Part shown: in pieces, positions 53,624 to 61,090 of the stretch | How the letters are laid out: the number at the start of each line of letters is the position of its first letter | How positions within the stretch are numbered: position 1 is the first letter of the stretch | DNA from: Rhodospirillales bacterium | GTDB taxonomy: Bacteria > Pseudomonadota > Alphaproteobacteria > Rhodospirillales > WMHbin7 | DNA length: 64,000 nucleotides | Direction of reading: 5' to 3' | NCBI GenBank assembly: GCA_016214125.1 | Contig: JACRPC010000027.1 | Span: forward strand, 44,963-108,962 | Translations under genes and position numbers: made by a program | Notes under the pieces: model-generated | What the model saw: the letters and a program-made list of their open reading frames with translations, nothing else | What the model was told of the DNA's origin: nothing | Databases searched by the model: none

Positions 53624-55384
53624 TCAAAACCAGGCCTCGTGCATGTCGAGCGTCGTCGAATCAAGGCTCGCCAGCAAATCGGCCAGGGCCTTGGTCTTCG
53701 GCAGCTCCCAGGCGAAGACATAGCGGCAGGCCTGCAATTTGCCTTTGCCAAACTCGTCGGCGTAGGGCCTTGCCGCCAAGGCCTGGGTCAGCCAAATCCA
53801 GGCCATCGTCGTATGGCCCAGCATTTCCAGATAGGCCCAGGCGTTGGCCAGAAAGAGGGGGCCGCCATGAGCCTCGCGCCCGGCCAAAAGGCGCAGGGTG
53901 ACGGTCTCGATCCGATCGATCGCCTCGCCGAGCGCCAAGGCGTAATCGGGAAGATCGGCGTGCGCCGCCTTGGCGGTGGCGCGGAATTCGGCCAGGAGCA
54001 ATTTGAGGGCGGCGCCGTCGGCCATCACCGCCTTGCGGCCGAGAAGATCGATCGACTGAATGCCGTTGGTGCCTTCGTGAATCGGGTTGAGCCGGTTGTC
54101 GCGGTAAAGCTGCTCGACCGGATAATCGCGGGTGTAGCCATAGCCGCCATGGATCTGGATCGCCTGGTCGTTGGCCTTCAGGCCCAGTTCCGACGACCAG
54201 GCCTTCATGATCGGGGTGAGAATGTCGAGAAGAAGGCCGGCATCGCGGCGCTCGGATTCGTCTTCGGCCGTCTTCTGCTCGTCGACCAAACGGGCGCAAT
54301 AAAGCCCCAGCGCCAGCGCGCCCTCGGCCGCCGCCTTTTGCGCCAACAGCATGCGTTTGACGTCGGTGTGGCCGATGATCGGCATTTGCGGTTGGGCGGG
54401 ATCCTTGGCATCGGGCGCCCGGCCCTGCGGCCGGTTCTTGGCGTAATCGAGCGACAGGCGGTAACCCGCCATCGCCATCGCGGCGGCGGACAGGCCGATG
54501 ACGATGCGCGCCTCGTTCATCATGTGGAACATGCAGGCCAGGCCCTGATTGGCGGGCCCCACCAGCCAGCCCCGGCAATCGCCGCTTTCGCCCAGTTTGA
54601 GCACGGTGTTGACGGTGCCGCGCCAGCCCATCTTGTGATTGAGCCCGGCTAGGCGAACATCGTTGAAGGCGCCGTCGGGGCGGAAGCGCGGCACCAAAAA
54701 AAGCGAAATGCCCTTGATGCCGGCCGGTGCGCCCTGGATGCGGGCCAGCACCAGATGAACGATGTTCTCGCTCAACTCGTGCTCGCCGGCGGAAATCCAC
54801 ATCTTGCCGCCTTCGATGCGGAAAAAGCCCTCGGGCGTCGGCGTGGCGCGGGTGCGAATGTCGGCCAAGGACGAGCCGGCCTGCGGTTCCGACAGCGCCA
54901 TGGTGCCGAAGAAACGGCCCTCGGCCATCGGTTTGAGATAAAGCCGCTTCAAATCGTCGGCGGCGAAGACCTCGAGCAGATTGGCCGCCGCGATGGTGAG
55001 GAAGGCGTAGGAAAAGGTGGCGACGTTGGCGGCGTGAAAATGGGTGGCGCAGGCCTGGGCCACCGTCCAGGGAAGCTGCATGCCGCCCAGCGATTCGTGG
55101 CGATGCGCCGCGAAGAATCCGGCTTCGGCGAAGGCCGCCAGCGCCGCCTTGACCTCGGGCACCAGCCGCACTTTGCCGTTCTCGATCCGCGGTTCCTCGA
55201 GATCGGCCTTGCGGTTGTGCGGGCGGAAGAGATCGTCGGCCAGGCGTTGGGCGGTTTCCAGGGCGGCGTCGAAGGTGGCCCGCGAATGCTCGGCAAAGGG
55301 CGGGCGTTGGCAAAGCGCCTCGACACCCAGCACGTCGTAGAGCTGAAAGGCCAGTTCGCGGGCGGGAACGAGTTCCAAGGTCAT
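53624..55384 (-). CDS. Long acyl-CoA dehydrogenase (with C-terminal extension)
   Basis: The 586-residue flavoenzyme has an N-terminal acyl-CoA dehydrogenase extension (AFQLYDVLGVEALC), the mid-domain FFGTMALSEPQAGSSLADIRT, NHKMGWRGTVNTVL, IQIHGGYGYTRDYPVEQLYRD and the catalytic glutamate segment NPIHEGTNGIQSIDLLGRK, plus a C-terminal helical domain of about 120 residues typical of the larger ACAD subfamily. It introduces the alpha,beta double bond and passes electrons to ETF. It follows the SDR gene by 6 bp. Confidence 0.92.
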   Translation of the reverse strand: MTLELVPARELAFQLYDVLGVEALCQRPPFAEHSRATFDAALETAQRLADDLFRPHNRKADLEEPRIENGKVRLVPEVKAALAAFAEAGFFAAHRHESLGGMQLPWTVAQACATHFHAANVATFSYAFLTIAAANLLEVFAADDLKRLYLKPMAEGRFFGTMALSEPQAGSSLADIRTRATPTPEGFFRIEGGKMWISAGEHELSENIVHLVLARIQGAPAGIKGISLFLVPRFRPDGAFNDVRLAGLNHKMGWRGTVNTVLKLGESGDCRGWLVGPANQGLACMFHMMNEARIVIGLSAAAMAMAGYRLSLDYAKNRPQGRAPDAKDPAQPQMPIIGHTDVKRMLLAQKAAAEGALALGLYCARLVDEQKTAEDESERRDAGLLLDILTPIMKAWSSELGLKANDQAIQIHGGYGYTRDYPVEQLYRDNRLNPIHEGTNGIQSIDLLGRKAVMADGAALKLLLAEFRATAKAAHADLPDYALALGEAIDRIETVTLRLLAGREAHGGPLFLANAWAYLEMLGHTTMAWIWLTQALAARPYADEFGKGKLQACRYVFAWELPKTKALADLLASLDSTTLDMHEAWF

Positions 55385-55390
55385 CGCATC

Positions 55391-56152
55391 TCAGCCCAAC
55401 AGGAATCCGCCATCGACCACGATGACCGTGCCGGTCATGTAGGCTCCGGCCTCGGAGGCGAGCAGCAAGAGCGCGCCGTCGAGATCGGTTTCCTTGCCGA
55501 TCCGCCGCTGCGGGATGGAGCGGATGACGTTCTTGCCGCCTTCGGTGTCGAAGAAGCCGACATTCATCTCGGTCTCGATGTAGCCGGGCGCGATGGCGTT
55601 GACGCGCACTCTGTTGCGCGCCAATTCCAGCGCCATCGCCTTGGTGAACTGGATCATGCCCCCCTTGGCGGCGCAGTAGGGGGCGAGATGGCCGATGACC
55701 GCGAAGCCCAGGATCGAGGCGATGTTAATGATGCTGCCGCCGCCATGCGTCGTCATGCGCCTTGCCGCTTCCTGCGCCATTTGGAAGGCGCCCTTGAGGT
55801 TGGTGCCCACCACCTGATCCCAATCGTCGTCGGTCTGTTCGAGCACCGGCTTGGTGATGGCGACGCCGGCGTTGTTGACGAGAATGGCAAGGGGACCGAG
55901 CGTGTCCTCTAGCCGGTCGCAAGCCTCGGCGATCGATTTTGGTTTGGTGACGTCAAGCGCCACCGCCAGCGCCGTGCCGCCTTCCTTGGCGATGGCGCGC
56001 TCAATCTCGGCCAGCTTGTCGGTCTGACGCGCCGCCAACGCCACCTTGCAGCCGGCGCGGGCCAGCACCTGGGCGAAATGGCGGCCCAGCCCTTGCGAGG
56101 CGCCGGTCACCAGTGCCACTTTTCCGGTCAGGTCGAACGGATTGGCCGGCAT
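55391..56152 (-). CDS. SDR family oxidoreductase
   Basis: The 253-residue short-chain dehydrogenase has the TGASQGLG cofactor motif (16-23), NNAG (about 93), the catalytic Ser region INIASILG, and YCAAK (YxxxK) with the final VVDGG. The TGXXXGXG and ALDVTK residues suggest NAD(H) or NADP(H) use on a hydroxyacyl-CoA or keto-acid. In Lva-type pathways an SDR (LvaD) oxidises the 3-hydroxyacyl-CoA, which fits this position. It lies 6 bp after the ACAD11-like gene. Confidence 0.92.
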   Translation of the reverse strand: MPANPFDLTGKVALVTGASQGLGRHFAQVLARAGCKVALAARQTDKLAEIERAIAKEGGTALAVALDVTKPKSIAEACDRLEDTLGPLAILVNNAGVAITKPVLEQTDDDWDQVVGTNLKGAFQMAQEAARRMTTHGGGSIINIASILGFAVIGHLAPYCAAKGGMIQFTKAMALELARNRVRVNAIAPGYIETEMNVGFFDTEGGKNVIRSIPQRRIGKETDLDGALLLLASEAGAYMTGTVIVVDGGFLLG

Positions 56153-56158
56153 GGTCGC

Positions 56159-57415
56159 CTAGCCCTTGAGCCGCTCGGGCGGCGTGAGATAGGGCAGCGT
56201 GCGGCCCAGATGCTCTTTCGCCTTCTTGATCTCCTGGCGGGCGATCGAGCGCAGATGCACCTGATCGGGCCCGTCGATCAGGCGTAGCGCCCGGCCCCAG
56301 GTCCACAGATGGGCCAAGGGCGAATCGGGCGTGAGGCCCATGGCGCCGAAGCACTGGATGGCGCGGTCGAGAATGTCGGTCTGCATGCGGGGCACCAGGG
56401 CCTTGATCATCGCCACCTCGTGGCGCGCCGCCTTGTTGCCGTGATGGTCAATGATCCAGGCGGCCTTCAAGACCAGCAGCCGGGCCTGTTCCAGCGCCAG
56501 GCGCGATTCGGCGATCCATTCCGCCACCACGCCGTGTTCGTGCAGATGCCGCCCGAAGGCCTTGCGCTCCAGCGCCCGCTCGCACATCAGCTCCAGCGCC
56601 AGTTCGCACTGGCCGATCGAACGCATGCAGTGATGAATGCGGCCCGGCCCCAGGCGGGCTTGGGCGAGCGCGAAGCCGCCGCCTTCCTCGCCCAGCAGAT
56701 TGGCGCGCGGCACCCGCACGTTCTTGTAGACGATCTCGCAATGGCCGTAGGGCGAGATGTGATCCATGATCGGAATGTTGCGCATCACGGTCAAACCCGG
56801 CGCGTCCATCGGCACCAGCACCATCGAATGGCGGCGATGCGCCGGATTGTCGGGGTTGGTGACGCCCATCAGGATGCTGATCACCGCCTTGGGATGCGAG
56901 GCGTTGCTGATGAACCATTTCCGGCCGTTGATGACATAGTCGTCGCCCTGGGCCTCGATCCGGGTCTGGATGTTGGTGGCGTCGGACGACGCGACGTCGG
57001 GCTCGGTCATCGAGAAGCAGGAGCGGATCTCGCCCTCCAGCAGCGGCACCAGCCAGCGCTTCCGCTGCTCGGGCGTGGCGAACATGTGCAGCAGCTCCAT
57101 GTTGCCGGTGTCGGGCGCTGAGCAGTTGAAGACCTCGGACGCCCAGGGCACTCGGCCCATGATCTCGGCCAAAGGGGCGTATTCGAGATTGGACAGCCGG
57201 GTGCCCGGCTCGTCGGATTTGAGCGCCGGCAGGAACAGGTTCCACAGCCTCTCGGCCTTGGCGATCGCCTTCAGCTCGTCGACGAAGGGCACCGGATAGG
57301 TGCCGCCTTCCACCACCCGCAGCCATTCGGGAATGCGCGGCACGATCAGGCGGTCCATGAAGTCGGTCACGCGCCGGCGCAATTCCTCGACCTTGGGGGT
57401 GTAGGCGAAATCCAT
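56159..57415 (-). CDS. ACAD11/LvaC-like acyl-CoA dehydrogenase family protein
   Basis: The 418-residue protein matches the dehydrogenase half of human ACAD10/ACAD11: EVFNCSAPDTGNMELLHMF, MTEPDVASSDATNI, YVINGRKWFISNASHPK, GRLGPGRIHHCMRSIG-like ARLGPGRIHHCMRSIG, and RLIDGPDQVHLRSIA, where Asp takes the place of the usual catalytic Glu. In LvaC this fold removes phosphate from 4-phosphoacyl-CoA and gives the enoyl/3-hydroxy product. The kinase half is encoded separately at 51718-52752 in the other arm. It sits between thiolase and SDR genes. Confidence 0.9.
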   Translation of the reverse strand: MDFAYTPKVEELRRRVTDFMDRLIVPRIPEWLRVVEGGTYPVPFVDELKAIAKAERLWNLFLPALKSDEPGTRLSNLEYAPLAEIMGRVPWASEVFNCSAPDTGNMELLHMFATPEQRKRWLVPLLEGEIRSCFSMTEPDVASSDATNIQTRIEAQGDDYVINGRKWFISNASHPKAVISILMGVTNPDNPAHRRHSMVLVPMDAPGLTVMRNIPIMDHISPYGHCEIVYKNVRVPRANLLGEEGGGFALAQARLGPGRIHHCMRSIGQCELALELMCERALERKAFGRHLHEHGVVAEWIAESRLALEQARLLVLKAAWIIDHHGNKAARHEVAMIKALVPRMQTDILDRAIQCFGAMGLTPDSPLAHLWTWGRALRLIDGPDQVHLRSIARQEIKKAKEHLGRTLPYLTPPERLKG

Positions 57416-57427
57416 GGCGGCCGATCC

Positions 57428-58621
57428 TTACGCGTATTTGATGTTTTCGATCAGCGTCGCCATACCGTGGCCGGCGCCCAGGCACATGCTGACCACGGCG
57501 TAGCGCTGGCCGGTCTCCTGAAGATGCTGCATGGCGACCAGCGTCATGCGGGCGCCGGTGGCGCCGGGCGGATGGCCGATCGAGATGCCGCCGCCATAGA
57601 GGTTGGTCTTGGCGCGCGAGACGCCCAACTGCTTCTCGGCGTGCAGACTGACGACCGCGAAGGCCTCGTTGATCTCGAAATAGTCGATGGCGTCGACCGT
57701 CATTTTTTGCCGCTCCATAAGCTTCTGGATCGCCGGCACCGGTCCCACGCCCATGATGCGCGGCGGCACGCCGACGATCGCCCAATCGACGATGCGGGCC
57801 ACCGGCTCGATGCCCAGCCGCTTGGCTTCGGCGCCGTCGGCCACCACGACGAAGGCGGCGCCGTCGGTGACGCCGCTGGAATTGCCGGGCGTGACGCGGC
57901 CGTCCTTGCGGAACACCGGCTTCAGCTTGGCCAGATCGGCCAGGGTAACGGTGGGACGAGGGAATTCGTCCATCGCCATGACGCGGCTGTTGCGGCCTTC
58001 CTTGACCTCGATCGGCGCGATCTGGCGGGCCAGGAAGCCCGACTCCATTGCCTGGCCGGCGCGCTGCTGGCTCATCAGCGCCCACTCATCCATCGGCGGG
58101 CGGGTGTATTGGAAATCGTCGGCCAGATTCTCGGCCGTTTCGCCCATCAGCTCTTGGCTGAAGGGGTCGCGATAGGCCCAATCGAGCGTGTCGATCATGG
58201 TCTGCGGGCCGCGCTTGGCGCCCCAGCGGCTGGTGGTGTTGACATAGGGCCCGCGCGAGAAATTCTCGCCGCCGCCGGCCAGCGCCACCTTGGAATGGCC
58301 GCTGATGATCTGCTCGGCCGCGGTGATGATCGCCTGCGAGCCCGAACCGCAGGCCCGCGAGACGTTGAGGCCGCAAGCCTCGACGGGAAGGCCGCAATTG
58401 AGCGCGATCACCCGGCCGACGTAATAGCCGTCGTGATCGACCGGCATGGCGTTGCCCCACACGACATGATCGACATTCTTGGGATCGAGCTTGGCCTTTT
58501 CCAAGCAGGCCTTGGCGGCGTGGGTGCCCAGCGTCGACAGGGGCACGTCTTTCAGCGACCGGCCGAAATCGCCAAAGGGAGTGCGCATACCGCCGGCCAG
58601 GATGATGTCGGGTCGAGACAT
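57428..58621 (-). CDS. Acetyl-CoA C-acyltransferase (thiolase)
   Basis: The 397-residue thiolase has the nucleophile Cys91 (NVSRACGSGSQAI), NEAFAVVSLHAEKQLG, GGGISIGHPPGATGARM and the C-terminal CLGAGHGMA. All catalytic residues are present, unlike the thiolase-fold protein of the other arm. It cleaves 3-ketoacyl-CoA to acetyl-CoA and a shorter acyl-CoA. It is the first enzyme gene after the GntR regulator, 27 bp downstream. Confidence 0.95.
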   Translation of the reverse strand: MSRPDIILAGGMRTPFGDFGRSLKDVPLSTLGTHAAKACLEKAKLDPKNVDHVVWGNAMPVDHDGYYVGRVIALNCGLPVEACGLNVSRACGSGSQAIITAAEQIISGHSKVALAGGGENFSRGPYVNTTSRWGAKRGPQTMIDTLDWAYRDPFSQELMGETAENLADDFQYTRPPMDEWALMSQQRAGQAMESGFLARQIAPIEVKEGRNSRVMAMDEFPRPTVTLADLAKLKPVFRKDGRVTPGNSSGVTDGAAFVVVADGAEAKRLGIEPVARIVDWAIVGVPPRIMGVGPVPAIQKLMERQKMTVDAIDYFEINEAFAVVSLHAEKQLGVSRAKTNLYGGGISIGHPPGATGARMTLVAMQHLQETGQRYAVVSMCLGAGHGMATLIENIKYA

Positions 58622-58648
58622 GAGGGATAGGTCCGTTCGTTGGAGGGG

Positions 58649-59419
58649 TCAGGCCGCCGGAGTGCGGCGGCGGGGGGAAAGATCGTGGGCGATCTGCTCG
58701 ACCGGGCGGTCCATGGCGATGCCGGCCATGGCGTAACCGCGCTTGAAATCGACGATGTGCTTGCGCATCCAGCTTTCCGCCGTCTCGGCGTGGGCGCGTT
58801 CGAGACCGGCGAGGATCTGACGATGCGCGTCGAGCAAACGCTTGCCCGCCTGCGGCAGCTTGCGCAACAGCACGCCGACCGCGGGATAGAAAAGCAGGCT
58901 GGTGGGTTCGCGCGCCAGCAACAGAGCCTTGTTGTCGGCCGCCTTGGCGATCAGGGCGTGGAATTCGATGTCGAGCTCGACCACCGAACGGCCCTTGCGC
59001 AGCGTCTCCTCGGTGCGGGCCAGATTGTCGGCCAGTTGGGCGAGAAGGTCGGGGCCGATGCGCGGCGCCGCCAGCCGGGCGGTGGCGGGCTCCAGCGCCA
59101 TCGCGGCTTCCCACAATTCAAGAAAGCTCACTTCGTGCAGCACCATGGCGCGGCTCATGCGCGACGCCAATTCGCCATAATGGGGCAGGCTGGCGGTCAG
59201 CCGCTTGCCGCCCTCGCGGCGCACCAGACCGCTTTGTTCAAGCAGGCGAATGCCTTCCCGCACCGTCGAGCGGTTGACGCCCATCTGCACCGCCAGCGCG
59301 GTCTCGGTGGGCAGCTTGTCGCCCGGCTTAATGCGCCCGGCCAGAATCTCGCGCTCGATGGTCTCGCTCACCTGCTGATAGGCGGGCGCCACGGCCAAGC
59401 GTTGGAAGGTTTGCGACAT
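58649..59419 (-). CDS. GntR family regulator, FadR/FCD subfamily
   Basis: The 256-residue protein from an ATG at 59419 has an N-terminal winged helix (YQQVSETIEREILAGRIKPGDKLPTETALAVQMGVNRSTVREGIRLLEQSGLVRREGG, about residues 14-70) and a C-terminal FCD helical ligand domain (ELDIEFHALIAKAADN, DAHRQILAGLERAHAETAESWMRKH). FCD regulators bind acyl-CoA or organic acid ligands and release DNA. It heads the minus-strand arm of the acyl-CoA regulon and has a matching operator 81 bp upstream, so autoregulation is likely. Confidence 0.92.
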   Translation of the reverse strand: MSQTFQRLAVAPAYQQVSETIEREILAGRIKPGDKLPTETALAVQMGVNRSTVREGIRLLEQSGLVRREGGKRLTASLPHYGELASRMSRAMVLHEVSFLELWEAAMALEPATARLAAPRIGPDLLAQLADNLARTEETLRKGRSVVELDIEFHALIAKAADNKALLLAREPTSLLFYPAVGVLLRKLPQAGKRLLDAHRQILAGLERAHAETAESWMRKHIVDFKRGYAMAGIAMDRPVEQIAHDLSPRRRTPAA

Positions 59420-59499
59420 GCGGTTTCGGCTTCCGATCCCTTGCGGTGACGCCCGCGCCCCGGCCCAAACCGGCCAGGCCCAAACCGACGGGGCGTCAA

Positions 59500-59519
59500 T
59501 TGTCCGACAATCGGATAAT
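59500..59519. promoter_or_regulatory. GntR/FadR-type operator, copy 2
   Basis: The same 20 bp as at 49304-49323, here upstream of the GntR gene. With one more flanking base the site is a 21-bp imperfect palindrome (ATTGTCCGA-CAA-TCGGATAAT, one mismatch between arms). I could not identify a clean -35/-10 pair around it. Confidence 0.75.
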
Positions 59520-59633
59520 AAAGGCCGCCGGCCGACCCTGTCAACCGCCGACCCTCCCACCGGCAACAACACGCAAGGCGCGTGTTAAACTGGACGGCTT
59601 GAGCCGGTGGAAAAGCTCGGGCGGGAGGCGGCG

Positions 59634-60164
59634 ATGGGTTGGGTGAAAGGGATTGCCGGGGCAGGGGCGCTGTTGCTCGCGTGGGCGCCCAACGCCATGG
59701 CCGCCGATCCCGACGTGCCCAGGCGCGATCCCAAGGGCTTTTACCGCTACCTCACCCAGGAGGCCGATTCCACCACCAGCACCTGCATCGGCAATCCGAT
59801 CACGCCGCTGTGCGCCGTCGAAACCGTGTTGGCGTGTTTCGTGAGAAAAAATGATGATTTTTGTCGAAGGGCAACCTGGCCCGGATTTCCGGACCTTGAG
59901 TTTTCGAAATCGATGAAATCTCCGTTCGACGATATGCGGTATTACGTGCAGTTTGCAAAGAAGCTCGGTGCTGCGAACGCAGGAAAATACCATGTAGGCG
60001 ATGTCGTTCCCGAACCTCGTGATGTTGTAATCGGTATTAAGAAAGCCTTCATGGCGCCGGGCGGATGGGGAAATATCTATCCCCAGCCGAATGTCTACCT
60101 TCTTCGCCGTTACAAAATGGAGTGGCGGGTCGTCACTTGGCATACTGCATCAACCGATCCCTAG
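59634..60164 (+). CDS. Exported Cys-containing hypothetical protein, candidate immunity protein A
   Basis: The 176-residue protein from an ATG at 59634 (GGGAGGCGGCG upstream) has a signal peptide (MGWVKGIAGAGALLLAWAP, cleavage near AMAAD). The mature part has four cysteines (STCIGNPITPLC, LACFVRKNDDFC). The 5' end is GC-rich but from about 59840 the coding sequence becomes visibly AT-richer. Its Shine-Dalgarno/start context is nearly identical to that of the gene at 60573. A muramidase remnant on the opposite strand follows. I do not recognise the mature domain; a periplasmic immunity role is inferred from context. Confidence 0.65.
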   Translation: MGWVKGIAGAGALLLAWAPNAMAADPDVPRRDPKGFYRYLTQEADSTTSTCIGNPITPLCAVETVLACFVRKNDDFCRRATWPGFPDLEFSKSMKSPFDDMRYYVQFAKKLGAANAGKYHVGDVVPEPRDVVIGIKKAFMAPGGWGNIYPQPNVYLLRRYKMEWRVVTWHTASTDP

Positions 60165-60189
60165 GACGACCCGCCTACCATTTACGAAT

Positions 60190-60516
60190 TCACCGCCGGC
60201 GATGAGAGAACTCGAAGTGCCGATTTCGGTCCTTTTCCATAGGCCTTTCAAGTTCTCTAAATTCACGGACTGCTTTCAATAACGCCCTCTCTCCCTCCGG
60301 ATCGGCGGTGAGAACGTTGAAGCCGGTGAGCGTTCCCGGCCCCATGCGCCCGTCGGGCGTGCCTTGCGATCCGCCATCGACCTTGTTGATGGCGTTTTGC
60401 AGGATCTTAGTTCCACCGGAGCCGCCGAAGCGGTAAACAAGATCGGCCAGATTGGCGGCGGCCTCCTTGCTCGGAGCGCCGTCGGGCGCGGAAGCCGATC
60501 CGAATTCGCAAATCTA
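60190..60516 (-). pseudogene. C-terminal remnant of a GH108-like muramidase (peptidoglycan-binding end)
   Basis: The minus-strand frame from an in-frame TAG just above 60516 to a TGA at 60190-60192 has no usable start codon. It reads NLADLVYRFGGSGGTKILQ, then NAINKVDGG, DGRMGPGTLTGFNVL, RALLKAVREFRELERP. This is the LQ..N..DG..GP.T pattern of the PG_binding_3 domain that ends GH108 lysozymes, and it matches the end of the muramidase at 61090-62749 in position and type. The N-terminal part is gone. This fills most of the gap between the two exported-protein genes. Confidence 0.6.
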
Positions 60517-60572
60517 TACGCGTAACGCGGGCGTATGGTAGGATGGGACGGATTCGGCAAGGGGAGGCGGCG

Positions 60573-61049
60573 ATGGGCATTTGGAAAAAGATGGCGGGCG
60601 CGGTATTCGCGGCCTTGGTTCTTCTGGGGCTTGGTTTTGCCGCCGGCCAAGCCAGCGCCGCGCCCAAGAAGAAGGCCTATCAGCCGATTGATGCCAAGGT
60701 GCTGATCGCAGCGTGCTGGGAGATTTCAAAGGAGCGGCGCGATAGCGGCAATACGAGCGCCATGCGCCAGGGTACGGCCGAAACCATTGGGTGTTTGGAG
60801 GATGAAATTGTTCGCAACGGTGTTGCTCTATTTAAAGACAAGGACAGGCAAGAAAAAAACATGCGTGACTACCTAGAAAAAATTCGACTAGGAGTACAGA
60901 AATTGTACTGGGATATTTATAACAATCATCTTGGGTGCAAACCATCGTGTGGTACAATGTATACGGTGTTTCATTTAGGGTCGCATTCTGGCTTGCTTGG
61001 TGAGATTCTTACCGACATCATCATGCAAAGGAACGAGTATAAACTATAA
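60573..61049 (+). CDS. Exported Cys-containing hypothetical protein, candidate immunity protein B
   Basis: The 158-residue protein from an ATG at 60573 (GGGGAGGCGGCG upstream) has a signal peptide (residues 1-28, cleavage near ASAAP) and a mature helical domain with four cysteines (AACWEISKERR, TIGCLEDEI, LGCKPSCGTMY). The 3' half is AT-rich compared with the 5' end. It differs in sequence from the protein at 59634 after the signal peptide, though both share leader context and convergent orientation to a muramidase. The Cys/Glu spacing loosely recalls LprI-like lysozyme inhibitors; that is a guess. Confidence 0.65.
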   Translation: MGIWKKMAGAVFAALVLLGLGFAAGQASAAPKKKAYQPIDAKVLIAACWEISKERRDSGNTSAMRQGTAETIGCLEDEIVRNGVALFKDKDRQEKNMRDYLEKIRLGVQKLYWDIYNNHLGCKPSCGTMYTVFHLGSHSGLLGEILTDIIMQRNEYKL

Positions 61050-61056
61050 AAAGGAA

Positions 61057-61090
61057 GCTGGCCGGGATTGCTCCCGGCCAGCAAAATTTT
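61057..61090. terminator. Bidirectional terminator between exported protein B and the muramidase
   Basis: Perfect 11-bp stem GCTGGCCGGGA / TCCCGGCCAGC with a 4-nt loop. AAAATTTT follows on the plus side, and on the minus side the stem is followed by TTCCTTTTT. It separates the convergent genes. Confidence 0.75.

Noticed and set aside
60276..60650. Arg/Pro-rich minus-strand frame
   Set aside because: It is out of frame with the recognisable muramidase remnant in the same stretch and has no motif content.
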